NCBI GenBank assembly: GCA_003551745.1
Contig: PUNI01000101.1
Location: forward strand, 1-7,458
DNA: 7,458 bases
Reading direction: 5' to 3'
DNA from: Paracoccaceae bacterium
Lineage (GTDB): Bacteria; Pseudomonadota; Alphaproteobacteria; Rhodobacterales; Rhodobacteraceae
The notes beneath the pieces were generated by a model, which was given only the letters and a program-made list of their open reading frames with translations, had not been told where the DNA came from and made no database searches. The translations under genes were made by a program, and so were the position numbers. Positions within the stretch are counted from its first letter, which is position 1. The number at the start of each line of letters is the position of its first letter. This document shows, piece after piece, positions 1 to 7,439 of this stretch.

Positions 1-1283
1 GCCCGGCGGGTGACCTCGGCCTTCACCTCCATGTCCTCGAACACGGCCTCGACGATCAGGTCGCAGCCCGCCAGCCGGCCGTAATCCGCCGTGGCGGTGA
101 CCCGGGCCGCGGCGGCCTCGGCCTTGGCAGCGTCCATCCTGCCCCGCTTGGCTGCCTTCTCGAAGGCACTGGTTAGTGCCGCCTTGCCCCTTTCGGCGGC
201 CTCCTCGGTCGCGTCGACCAGCACCACCTCGATCCCGGCCGCCGCGGCGACCTGGGCGATGCCGGCCCCCATCATGCCGGCGCCGAGCACGCCCAGCTTC
301 GCCACCTGCGCGGGGGCGGTGTCGGGCCGGCGGGCGCCCTTTTCCAGCGCCTCCTTGTTGAGGAAGAGCGAGCGGATCATCGCCTCCGAGGTCGGGTCCA
401 TCAGCACCTGGGTGAACCGGCGTGCCTCGATCCTGAGCGCCGTGTCGAAGGGCACGAGCGCGCCCTCGTAGACGGCAGACAGAAGCGCCTTGGCTGCCGG
501 ATAGACCCCTTGCGTCTTGCCGTTCACCATCGCCGAGGCGCCGACGAAGGTCATGAAGCCCGCCGGGTGATAGGGCGCGCCGCCCGGCATCTTGTAGCCC
601 TTGGCGTCCCAGGGCTTCACGCAGTCGGCGTCGGAGGCCGCCAGCACCCAGGCGCGGGCCTTCTCGACAAGCTCTTCCGGCGTGGTCACCTCGTCGATGA
701 GGCCGGCGGATTTCGCGGCCCTGGGCGGCAGCATCTTGCCCTCCAGCAGGAAGGGGGCTGCGCCCATGGCGCCGAGCTTGCGCACGAGCCGGGTGGTGCC
801 GCCCGCGCCGGGGAAGAGGCCGACCTTGATCTCGGGCAGGCCGATGCGCGCGCCCTCGCGGTCGGCCGCGAAGATCCGGTGGCAGGCGAGCGCCAGTTCC
901 AGCCCGATGCCGGCGGTGGTTCCCGGCAGGGCGCAGGCGATGGGCTTGGCGCCCTTCAGCGTCTTCGGATCCATGCCCGCCCGCTCGATCCGGCGGAACA
1001 GTTCGTGGATGCGCATGACGCCCTCGAAGAGCCCGCGCGCGGGCTCGGCGCCGGCCTCGGCCTTCATCCGGGCCAGAACCGACAGATCCATGCCGCCGGC
1101 GAAATCCTTCTTGGCCGAGGTGATCACGATCCCCTTCACGGCTTCGTCGGAGAGTGCGGCCTCGACGGCTTCGGCCAGCGCCTCGAGCCCGCCGAGCGTC
1201 ATCACGTTCATCGAGCGGTCGGGCACGTCCCAGGTGAGCAGGGCGACGCCGTCGGGGCCGGTCTCGCTGCGGAAGTCCTTCAT
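1..1283 (-). CDS. fadB/fadJ-like: Multifunctional enoyl-CoA hydratase / 3-hydroxyacyl-CoA dehydrogenase (FadB/FadJ-like), 3' end beyond window
   Basis: This is the N-terminal 427 residues of a fused beta-oxidation enzyme; the family is usually about 700-730 aa, so the rest lies left of the window. Residues ~1-210 form a crotonase domain. It hydrates trans-2-enoyl-CoA to 3-hydroxyacyl-CoA, with an oxyanion-hole segment near DFAGGMDLS (60-68) and the two expected acidic residues, Glu129 in GIGLELALAC and Glu151 in GLPEIKVG. A Rossmann NAD-binding domain starts near residue 327 with a GxGxxG fingerprint (GAGMMG, 334-339) followed by VVLVDAT; it oxidises the 3-hydroxyacyl-CoA. The start is well supported by AGGAGGAGG seven bases upstream of ATG. 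The ATG overlaps the stop of the 45-aa ORF as ATGA, so the two genes are probably translationally coupled. It appears to be the last visible gene of the leftward beta-oxidation operon. The family assignment is secure. The choice between FadB and FadJ, and chain-length preference, cannot be read here. Confidence 0.95.
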   Translation of the reverse strand, partial: MKDFRSETGPDGVALLTWDVPDRSMNVMTLGGLEALAEAVEAALSDEAVKGIVITSAKKDFAGGMDLSVLARMKAEAGAEPARGLFEGVMRIHELFRRIERAGMDPKTLKGAKPIACALPGTTAGIGLELALACHRIFAADREGARIGLPEIKVGLFPGAGGTTRLVRKLGAMGAAPFLLEGKMLPPRAAKSAGLIDEVTTPEELVEKARAWVLAASDADCVKPWDAKGYKMPGGAPYHPAGFMTFVGASAMVNGKTQGVYPAAKALLSAVYEGALVPFDTALRIEARRFTQVLMDPTSEAMIRSLFLNKEALEKGARRPDTAPAQVAKLGVLGAGMMGAGIAQVAAAAGIEVVLVDATEEAAERGKAALTSAFEKAAKRGRMDAAKAEAAAARVTATADYGRLAGCDLIVEAVFEDMEVKAEVTRR

Positions 1284-1417
1284 TTGCCTGCCTCCTCCTG
1301 CGGGGAATAGGGGGTTCCGTCGCGGCGGGTGAAGCGGGCAGTGCCGTCCACCACATCGCTGGAGTCCGGCGTCGAAACGTTCGCGGGCCTGCTGGTATCG
1401 ACGTTGAGAAAATCCAT
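1280..1417 (-). CDS. Small ORF, 45 aa, unknown function, overlapping the fadB start
   Basis: I do not recognise this 45-residue protein (begins MDFLNVDTSR, ends SPQEEAGK). It is hydrophilic, rich in Ser, Thr, Asp, Pro and Arg, with no membrane segment, signal peptide or cysteine, so it may be disordered. Evidence for coding: by hand count GC is about 60%, 53% and 78% at codon positions 1, 2 and 3, the ordering expected of a real gene in this genome. Its TGA also overlaps the fadB ATG (ATGA), and it runs in the operon direction. A modest ribosome-binding site (AAGG, 8 bases before ATG) is present. It begins 19 bp after the low-GC 116-aa gene ends. Alternatives are a leader peptide that couples fadB translation, the C-terminal remnant of a gene damaged when the 116-aa gene arrived, or chance. 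Coding status is moderate; function is unknown. Confidence 0.45.
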   Translation of the reverse strand: MDFLNVDTSRPANVSTPDSSDVVDGTARFTRRDGTPYSPQEEAGK

Positions 1418-1420
1418 GAA

Positions 1421-1437
1421 GGTGACCTTACGTTACC
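1421..1437. promoter_or_regulatory. Imperfect palindrome with operator-like half site
   Basis: GGTGACCTTACGTTACC pairs at six of eight positions, with a further G-T wobble. Read on the plus strand it contains TTACGTT, identical to the left arm of the operator at 6314. It overlaps the stop of the 116-aa gene and lies upstream of the 45-aa ORF, so it could be an internal control site for fadB. A single half site makes this weak. Confidence 0.2.
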
Positions 1438-1787
1438 TATTGACCGTCAGGGTCTTGTGGCTGCGCAGGCGGATTGACTTCTCTCATCCCCAATCGGTCG
1501 AGTTCCTGATTGAACACATCGTCAGCATTCGGAGGCACAAGCCACTGGTCTGTCATTGTCCACATGTGGTCAATCGATGCATCCCCTTGGTGCTGCGCTA
1601 TCTCTGCCCAGTATGCTCGGATGAACTCTGAGTATTCTTCAGCGCTAATGTTTAGGTTTTGCCACGTACCTGTCATTTGGTTGCCCGGATCTGTGACAAA
1701 ATTAAATCTTGAAGCAATGTTTGCCAATCGGTTCCTAAGCACACCATTACGGTCATTGTTGAGTGATACTCTAACTATAGCACGCAT
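1437..1787 (-). CDS. Hypothetical protein, 116 aa, low-GC insert in the operon
   Basis: I cannot name this protein's family. From the sequence I predict an alpha/beta layout: strand (RAIVRVSLN, 2-10), amphipathic helix (about 13-27), strand with a TGTW motif (39-42), helix (about 49-67), then a strand in the segment SIDHMWTMTD (71-80), and a Pro/Gln/Asp-rich tail (105-116). This resembles a compact ferredoxin-like fold, as in small RNase or Cas2/VapD-like proteins, but the acidic catalytic residue expected on the first strand is absent, so no activity is claimed. The start is supported by AGGAG six bases upstream of ATG; an upstream in-frame extension runs through the thiolase in a wrong frame and is rejected. 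GC is about 49% by hand count over 1441-1800, against roughly 70% in the neighbours, suggesting recent transfer. It lies 38 bp after the thiolase stop and is probably co-transcribed. Confidence 0.8.
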   Translation of the reverse strand: MRAIVRVSLNNDRNGVLRNRLANIASRFNFVTDPGNQMTGTWQNLNISAEEYSEFIRAYWAEIAQHQGDASIDHMWTMTDQWLVPPNADDVFNQELDRLGMREVNPPAQPQDPDGQ

Positions 1788-1825
1788 GTCGCACTCCTTT
1801 TCAGAATCCTGGTTATCTAGGGCGC

Positions 1826-3034
1826 TCAGACCCGCTCGAGGATCGTGGCGGCGCCCATGCCGGAGGCGACGCAGAGGGTCACGAGGGCGGTGCTGCTGTC
1901 CTGCCGCTCCATCTCGTCGATGGCGGTGCCGAGGATCATCGCCCCGGTTGCCCCCAGCGGATGACCCATGGCGATGGCGCCGCCGTTCGGGTTCACGGTC
2001 TCGGGATCGGCCTCGAAGGCCTGCAGGAAGCGCAGCACCACCGAGGAAAACGCCTCGTTCACCTCGATCAGGTCGATGTCGTCGAGCGACATGCCGGCGG
2101 CGGCCAGTGCCTTCTGCGTGGCGGGCACCGGGCCGGTCAGCATGATGGTCGGGTCGGTGCCCACCCGCGCCATGGCGCGGATGCGGGCGCGCGGCGTCAG
2201 CCCGTGCGCCTTGCCGAAGGCGCGGCTGCCGATCAGCACCGCCGCCGCCCCGTCGACGATCCCGGAGGAATTGCCGGCGTGGTGGATGTGCCGGATCCGC
2301 TCCAGATGCGGATAGCGCATCAGGGCGACCGCATCGAATCCCGGCATCATCTCGCCCATCTCGCGGAAGGCGGGCTTCAGCGCGCCGAGCGACTGCATGT
2401 CGGTGCCGGGTCGGATCGCCTCGTCTCGGTCGAGGATCGGCAGGCCGTTGATGTCGGTCACCGGAACCACGGAGCGGGCGAAGCGGCCCTCTTCCCAGGC
2501 GCGCGCGGCGCGGCGCTGGCTTTCCACCGCGAGGGCGTCGGCGTCGTCGCGGGAAAACCCGTGCTCGGTGGCGATGAGATCGGCGGCGATCCCCTGCGGC
2601 ACGAAGTAGTTGGCCATCGCCACCGACGGGTCTGCGGCCACCGCCGCGCCGTCCGAGCCCATCGCGACGCGGCTCATCATCTCCACGCCCCCGGCGATGA
2701 ACCCGTCGCCCGCCCCACCCTGCACCTGTGCGGCGGCGAGGTTCACCGCCTCCAGCCCCGAGGCGCAGAAACGGTTGATCGAGACCCCCGGCACCCCATC
2801 GCCGATGCGCGATGCAAGCACCGCTGTACGCGCCAGGCATCCGCCCTGTTCGCCGATCTGGGTGACATTGCCCCAGATCACGTCGTCCACCGCATCGGCC
2901 GGCAGGCCGTTGCGGTCGAGGATCGCGTCGAGCATCAGCGCGGAGAGCCGTACCGCGGTCACCTCGTGCAGGCTGCCGTCGGCGCGCCCCTTGCCGCGGG
3001 GGCTGCGGATCGCGTCGAAGATGAAGGCGTCCAT
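1826..3034 (-). CDS. Acetyl-CoA acyltransferase (thiolase)
   Basis: Thiolase of 402 aa, the usual length for the FadA/acetyl-CoA acetyltransferase family. It cleaves 3-ketoacyl-CoA with CoA to acetyl-CoA and a shortened acyl-CoA, the last step of the beta-oxidation turn. Visible signatures are the nucleophilic Cys90 in [15 protein letters not shown] at 326-329, the GHP motif with His358 in [11 protein letters not shown], and the second active-site Cys388 in [10 protein letters not shown] near the C-terminus. The canonical C-x-G-x-G here reads C-V-A-S-G, a conservative change. ATG is preceded by AGGAGG seven bases upstream, and the GST-like gene ends only 10 bp before it. Its gene partner for the multienzyme step is the FadB-like gene downstream, from which it is separated by two small ORFs. 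Degradative thiolase is favoured by the neighbours over the biosynthetic PhaA role; chain-length specificity is not determined. Confidence 0.95.
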   Translation of the reverse strand: MDAFIFDAIRSPRGKGRADGSLHEVTAVRLSALMLDAILDRNGLPADAVDDVIWGNVTQIGEQGGCLARTAVLASRIGDGVPGVSINRFCASGLEAVNLAAAQVQGGAGDGFIAGGVEMMSRVAMGSDGAAVAADPSVAMANYFVPQGIAADLIATEHGFSRDDADALAVESQRRAARAWEEGRFARSVVPVTDINGLPILDRDEAIRPGTDMQSLGALKPAFREMGEMMPGFDAVALMRYPHLERIRHIHHAGNSSGIVDGAAAVLIGSRAFGKAHGLTPRARIRAMARVGTDPTIMLTGPVPATQKALAAAGMSLDDIDLIEVNEAFSSVVLRFLQAFEADPETVNPNGGAIAMGHPLGATGAMILGTAIDEMERQDSSTALVTLCVASGMGAATILERV

Positions 3035-3044
3035 CAGGTCCTCC

Positions 3045-3674
3045 TCAGGCCCCGGGAAAGACCCGGGGCATCACGTCGTAGGGATGTGCAAAGCCCGGCA
3101 GCGCGGCGATGCGGTCGAGCCAGGCGTCGAGGTCCGGCCAATCCGCGCGCACGAGGCCGTGGGGTTCGGGATAGAAGAGATAGCCGCAGCAGGAGAGGTC
3201 GGCGATGCTGGGGCCGTCTCCGACGATCCAGTCGCGGCCCTGCAGATGCGCCGCCAGCACCCTGGTCGCGGCGCGGATCCGGGCGGCGAGGAAATCGAGC
3301 ACCGCGGCGTCGGGCCGCCGCTCTTCGGGCAGGAAGTTCGCCTGGAAGCGGAAGGTCGCGATGTTGCCGGTGAACTTGTGGTTGTCCCAGAACAGCCAGC
3401 GTAGGATCTCGCGCCGCTCCGCCGCGCTGCGCCCGCCCAACCGACCGGTCTTCGAGCCGAGATAGTCGAGGATCGCGCCCGACTGGGTGAGCACCGTCTC
3501 GCCGTCGACCAGCACCGGCACCTCGCCCATCGGGTTGAGGTCGAGAAACTCCGGCGTGCGCGTGCCACCGTTGAAGAAATCCACCGTCTGCAGCGTCCAG
3601 TCGAGGCCGAGATGACGCAGGGCGAGGGCCACCTTGAAGGCGTTGCCGCTTTCCCCGAAGCCGTAGAGCTGCAT
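3045..3674 (-). CDS. Glutathione S-transferase-like protein
   Basis: Cytosolic GST-superfamily protein of 209 aa, normal length. Residues 1-~78 form the thioredoxin-like domain, with the cis-proline motif EVPVL (Pro53) and the glutathione gamma-glutamyl-binding motif TQSGAI (63-68, Ser65). Ser9 in GESGNAFKV is the likely thiol-activating residue, though the exact class is unsure. The helical domain (~85-200) carries the N-capping box SIAD (156-159) typical of the fold. Family knowledge predicts glutathione conjugation, peroxidase or thiol-transfer chemistry in the cytoplasm; the substrate is unknown. ATG follows a GGGGAGGAG ribosome-binding region, and the gene starts 12 bp after the 70-aa gene ends. 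Its position inside a beta-oxidation operon suggests a role with reactive acyl or enoyl intermediates, which is inference. Its last codons form a strong GC stem-loop immediately before the thiolase start. Confidence 0.9.
   Translation of the reverse strand: MQLYGFGESGNAFKVALALRHLGLDWTLQTVDFFNGGTRTPEFLDLNPMGEVPVLVDGETVLTQSGAILDYLGSKTGRLGGRSAAERREILRWLFWDNHKFTGNIATFRFQANFLPEERRPDAAVLDFLAARIRAATRVLAAHLQGRDWIVGDGPSIADLSCCGYLFYPEPHGLVRADWPDLDAWLDRIAALPGFAHPYDVMPRVFPGA
3049..3069 (-). other. Perfect 8-bp GC stem-loop at the GST-thiolase junction
   Basis: GCCCCGGG (3049-3056) and CCCGGGGC (3062-3069) form an uninterrupted eight-pair, all-G/C stem with a five-base loop. It covers the last codons of the GST-like gene, just before its TGA (3047-3045) and next to the ribosome-binding site of the thiolase. 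There is no U-run, so a standard terminator is unlikely. It may affect mRNA stability, or couple thiolase initiation to ribosomes arriving at the GST stop. It is also constrained by coding, so chance in GC-rich DNA remains possible. Confidence 0.4.
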
Positions 3675-3686
3675 TGGCTCCTCCCC

Positions 3687-3899
3687 TCAGCGCCGCCGCT
3701 CGGCCAGTTCGCCCTGAAAGAGGCGCAGACGATGCCCGAGCTTCTCGGGGTCGGTCACGCTGTCGAAATGCTCGAAGAGGAAGGACAGCGCCTCGCCCTC
3801 TTCCAGCCGCGCCTCGGAGGCAAAGCGACGCAGGCGGCGATAGCCGTCCTCGCTCATCGCGACCGGGAAGCGGCGGGTCAGGCGCAGGCGCTTGGGCAT
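3687..3899 (-). CDS. Small ribbon-helix-helix-like protein, 70 aa
   Basis: A basic N-terminus (MPKRLRLTRR) leads into a segment that fits the ribbon-helix-helix (Arc/CopG) plan: a short strand RFPVAM (10-15), helix A about 17-29 (EDGYRRLRRFASE), then helix B about 34-47 (EGEALSFLFEHFDSV). A charged tail follows (48-70). Proteins of this fold dimerise and bind DNA through the strand, but the match here is by eye and not proven. The start is supported by GGAG eight bases before ATG. It lies 31 bp after the acyl-CoA dehydrogenase stop and 12 bp before the GST-like gene, so it is almost certainly co-transcribed. It has no adjacent toxin, which argues against an antitoxin role. It could be a second regulator of the operon or a non-DNA-binding small protein. 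The coding call is strong; the function is tentative. Confidence 0.8.
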   Translation of the reverse strand: MPKRLRLTRRFPVAMSEDGYRRLRRFASEARLEEGEALSFLFEHFDSVTDPEKLGHRLRLFQGELAERRR

Positions 3900-3930
3900 T
3901 CGCTATTCTCCGAGATCCCTGGCGCGCAGC

Positions 3931-5705
<1,775 letters not shown>

Positions 5706-5709
<4 letters not shown>

Positions 5710-6176
5710 GATGATCTCGGCTCCTCGGCATCGGGGTCGGTGCCGGCCCGGGCGAGCGCGTCGGCACCCCAGGCAAGCTCGGCCTTGAGCTCGGCGATGG
5801 CCTCGTCGAGCTCGGCACGCTGGCGTTCCATGTCCGCCAGCCGGGCGCGGGCGACGGCGTAGGTGCGTCGCAGCTGCATGAGATGACCGTCGTCGCGGTC
5901 ATAGAGGTCCAGCAGTTCGCGGATCTCCTCCAGCGAGAAACCGAACCGCTTGCCGCGCAGGATCAGCGTCAGCCGGGCCCGGTCGCGGCGCGAGAACAGC
6001 CGCATGGTGCCGCGGCGCTCGGGCGACAGCAGGCCCTTCTGTTCGTAGAAGCGCAGGGTGCGGGCGGTGACGCCGAAGCTCGCACACATCTCGCGGATCC
6101 CGACGAGGCGGTCGTCGGCCGGCAGGTTGTCGGGCGCTTGCACGGCCGGCGGTCGGATTTCGGTTGGCTTGGGCAT
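5706..6176 (-). CDS. MerR-family transcriptional regulator (LiuR-like)
   Basis: MerR regulator of 156 aa. The winged helix-turn-helix occupies about residues 24-92, including [15 protein letters not shown] (36-50) and the wing around [15 protein letters not shown] (55-69). A dimerisation coiled coil follows at about 100-137. There are no conserved metal-ligand cysteines at the C-terminus, so it is not a metal sensor. The segment [15 protein letters not shown] resembles LiuR-type regulators of branched-chain and fatty acid catabolism, which respond to acyl-CoA or related signals. It heads the leftward operon and overlaps the dehydrogenase gene by 4 bp. The palindrome at 6314-6333 upstream is its probable operator, implying autoregulation and control of the divergent thioesterases. 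ATG at 6176 has no good ribosome-binding site; GTG at 6185 is preceded by GGAG eight bases upstream and may be the true start, adding 3 residues. A much longer in-frame extension to 6488 is rejected because it crosses the operator. Confidence 0.9.
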
Positions 6177-6411
6177 CACGGTCACGTCATGGGCTCCGGT
6201 TCTGTGCAGATCGGGTCCATCTCCAGCATTGCGCCCGATCAGCGGGCGGTACGGCCTGCACCGGCTCGCCTCGGGCAGGGCTGCAGATGGGCCGTGCTGC
6301 GCGGAACTGCAAATTACGTTTACGTCAACGTAAGCCAGTTGGACAGCTTTTCCAGCCTTGCGGCGGCGGCCCGCTGGCGCGATGACAGGGGGGGCATCGG
6401 CGGAGGCTGGC
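6177..6411. promoter_or_regulatory. Divergent promoter region between merR and the thioesterase pair
   Basis: This region of about 235 bp separates two divergent transcription units and holds the palindromic operator. Part of it near 6300-6350 is visibly AT-richer than the flanks. A minus-strand TTGACG (6328-6323) lies within the palindrome and could serve as a -35 element, but I see no convincing -10 hexamer at a normal distance in either direction, so no promoter is assigned. A short stem-loop (six-base arms at 6232-6237 and 6243-6248, loop ATCAG) would lie in the merR leader. The operator is about 80 bp from the thioesterase start and about 140 bp from the merR start, leaving room for promoters on both sides. 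Confidence 0.6.
6314..6333. promoter_or_regulatory. Palindromic operator, probable MerR/LiuR-like binding site
   Basis: The 20-bp sequence TTACGTTTACGTCAACGTAA is a palindrome with only one mismatched pair (positions 8 and 13), and contains three ACGT cores spaced about 7 bp apart. It sits in the only intergenic region of size in the window, directly between a merR gene and its divergent neighbours, which is the classical location of a MerR-family operator. LiuR-type regulators are known to bind AT-flanked, ACGT-containing palindromes, and this matches in general form. Binding by the merR product is an inference. Confidence 0.75.
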
Positions 6412-6864
6412 ATGAGCGAGGCGGCAGCGCGGCTCGACGTGGCGCGCAGGTTCCTGGAGGCGATCCCGCACGCCCGGGCACTGGGCATCCGGCTGGATGC
6501 GCTCGCCCCCGGGGTCGCGGAGCTGTCGATGGGCTATGACGCGCGGTTCGTCGGAGATCCCCGGACCGGGGTGGTCCACGGTGGCGCCGTCTCGGCGCTG
6601 ATGGACACCTGCGGCGGTACCGCGGTGCTCAGCCTGGCCGAGGCGCAGGGAACCGCCACCATCGATCTGCGCATCGACTACATGCGTCCGGCGACCCCCG
6701 GCCAGCGGATCCGGGCGCGGGCGGAATGCTATCATGTCACCCGATCGGTGGTCTTCGTGCGCGCCACTGCGACTGACGAGGACGCCGACCGACCGGTGGC
6801 CACCGCCACCGGCGCCTTCACCATCGAGCGGTCACCCGGGCCGGCCGGCGAGGTGCCGGCATGA
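6412..6864 (+). CDS. PaaI-family hotdog thioesterase, first of pair
   Basis: A single hotdog-fold domain of 150 aa, usual length for PaaI/4HBT thioesterases, which hydrolyse acyl-CoA to free acid and CoA in the cytoplasm. The signature is VVHGGAVSALMDTCGGTA, with HGG at 56-58 and Asp65 on the central helix as the likely catalytic acid. IDLRIDYMRPA (84-94) matches the strand that follows the helix in PaaI proteins. I chose ATG 6412 because GGAGG lies five bases upstream. ATG at 6382 and TTG at 6358 are in frame but lack a ribosome-binding site and add a low-complexity N-terminus. Its stop overlaps the start of the next gene by 4 bp (ATGA). It faces away from the beta-oxidation operon and may share the operator. 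A likely role is relief of acyl-CoA build-up or recovery of CoA; the substrate is unknown. Confidence 0.92.
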   Translation: MSEAAARLDVARRFLEAIPHARALGIRLDALAPGVAELSMGYDARFVGDPRTGVVHGGAVSALMDTCGGTAVLSLAEAQGTATIDLRIDYMRPATPGQRIRARAECYHVTRSVVFVRATATDEDADRPVATATGAFTIERSPGPAGEVPA

Positions 6865-7382
6865 GCGGCAGGCAGGGCCGGGCCGCGCCCGAGCCGGTGC
6901 AGGCGGTCAAGCAGCGCCGGGACGCGGTTCTGGCGGCTCTGGTCGCCGGCGTTCCCTACATCGGCTTTCTGGGGATCGGCTTCGACCGGCGCGGCGACGA
7001 GTTGACGGCGCTGCTTCCCTTCGATGACAAGCTGATCGGCAATCCGCTGCTGCCGGCGATCCATGGCGGGGTGACGGCGGCCTTCCTCGAGGTCACGGCG
7101 ATCATCGAGCTGTCATGGTCGATCCTCTGGCACGAGATGGAGAGCGGGCGCCTCGATCCGGCAAGCCTGACGCCCGAGACCCTGCCCCGGCTGCCGAAGA
7201 CCATCGGCATCACCGTGGACTATCTGCGCTCGGGGCTGCCGCGCGATGCCTATGCGCGGGCCCGCGTGACCAGGTCGGGCCGGCGCTATGCCAGCGTCCA
7301 GGTGGAGGCCTGGCAGGACAACCGCACCCGCCCCTTCGCCCAGGGGATCGGGCATTTTCTGATGCCTGGGCCGCAGAGGTGA
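6861..7382 (+). CDS. PaaI-family hotdog thioesterase, second of pair, with internal insertion
   Basis: Hotdog-fold protein of 173 aa and a divergent paralogue of the preceding gene. It has the HGG motif (68-70 in AIHGGVTAAFLEVTA), but the helix acid is Glu77 where the first copy has Asp. Roughly 25-30 extra residues (about 86-112, ILWHEMESGRLDPASLTPET region) separate the central helix from the next strand, TIGITVDYLRSG (114-125), which aligns with IDLRIDYMRPA of the first copy. The start overlaps the upstream stop as ATGA, with GAGG seven bases before ATG, so the two are probably translationally coupled. Hotdog proteins work as dimers or higher assemblies, so the products may form a heteromer, which is inference. 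It may be a true thioesterase or a non-catalytic partner. Confidence 0.9.
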   Translation: MSGRQGRAAPEPVQAVKQRRDAVLAALVAGVPYIGFLGIGFDRRGDELTALLPFDDKLIGNPLLPAIHGGVTAAFLEVTAIIELSWSILWHEMESGRLDPASLTPETLPRLPKTIGITVDYLRSGLPRDAYARARVTRSGRRYASVQVEAWQDNRTRPFAQGIGHFLMPGPQR

Positions 7383-7424
7383 GCGACATCCTGCCGGCAG
7401 CCGCAGGAAGGGCGCGCCCCGGCT

Positions 7425-7439
7425 GGCGGGCGTCCCGCC
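7425..7439 (+). terminator. GC-rich stem-loop after the thioesterase pair, possible terminator
   Basis: GGCGGG (7425-7430), loop CGT, CCCGCC (7434-7439) gives a six-pair stem about 40 bp after the last stop. It is followed by C-rich sequence without a U-tract, so it would be an atypical terminator. The rest of 7383-7458 shows no gene; CTGCCGGCAG at 7391-7400 is a separate short palindrome. Confidence 0.25.

Noticed and set aside
510..1332. Plus-strand reading frames of 266 and 243 aa opposite fadB
   Set aside because: Both lie antisense to a multifunctional enzyme with clear crotonase and Rossmann motifs, and show no domain of their own.
1437..1825. Insertion sequence or transposon around the low-GC gene
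   Set aside because: No transposase, terminal inverted repeats or clear target-site duplication could be seen at the boundaries.
1437..2840. 467-aa minus-strand reading frame that would fuse the 116-aa protein to a long N-terminal part
   Set aside because: The upstream portion is the thiolase read in a wrong frame (Arg/Gly-rich). The internal ATG at 1787 has a good ribosome-binding site and marks the real start.
1961..3373. 470-aa plus-strand open reading frame opposite thiolase and GST-like genes
   Set aside because: Same antisense artefact: Arg/His/Gly-rich composition, no domain, and full overlap with two well-supported genes.
6300..6350. Sigma-70-type promoter with minus-strand TTGACG as -35
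   Set aside because: No acceptable -10 hexamer is found at 16-20 bp, so only the operator is called.
6358..6411. Upstream starts (TTG 6358 or ATG 6382) for the first thioesterase
   Set aside because: Neither has a ribosome-binding site, and the added residues are low-complexity; ATG 6412 has GGAGG at correct spacing.
6177..6488. N-terminal extension of the MerR protein to residue 260
   Set aside because: The extension crosses the palindromic operator and overlaps the divergent thioesterase gene; MerR proteins begin close to the helix-turn-helix.
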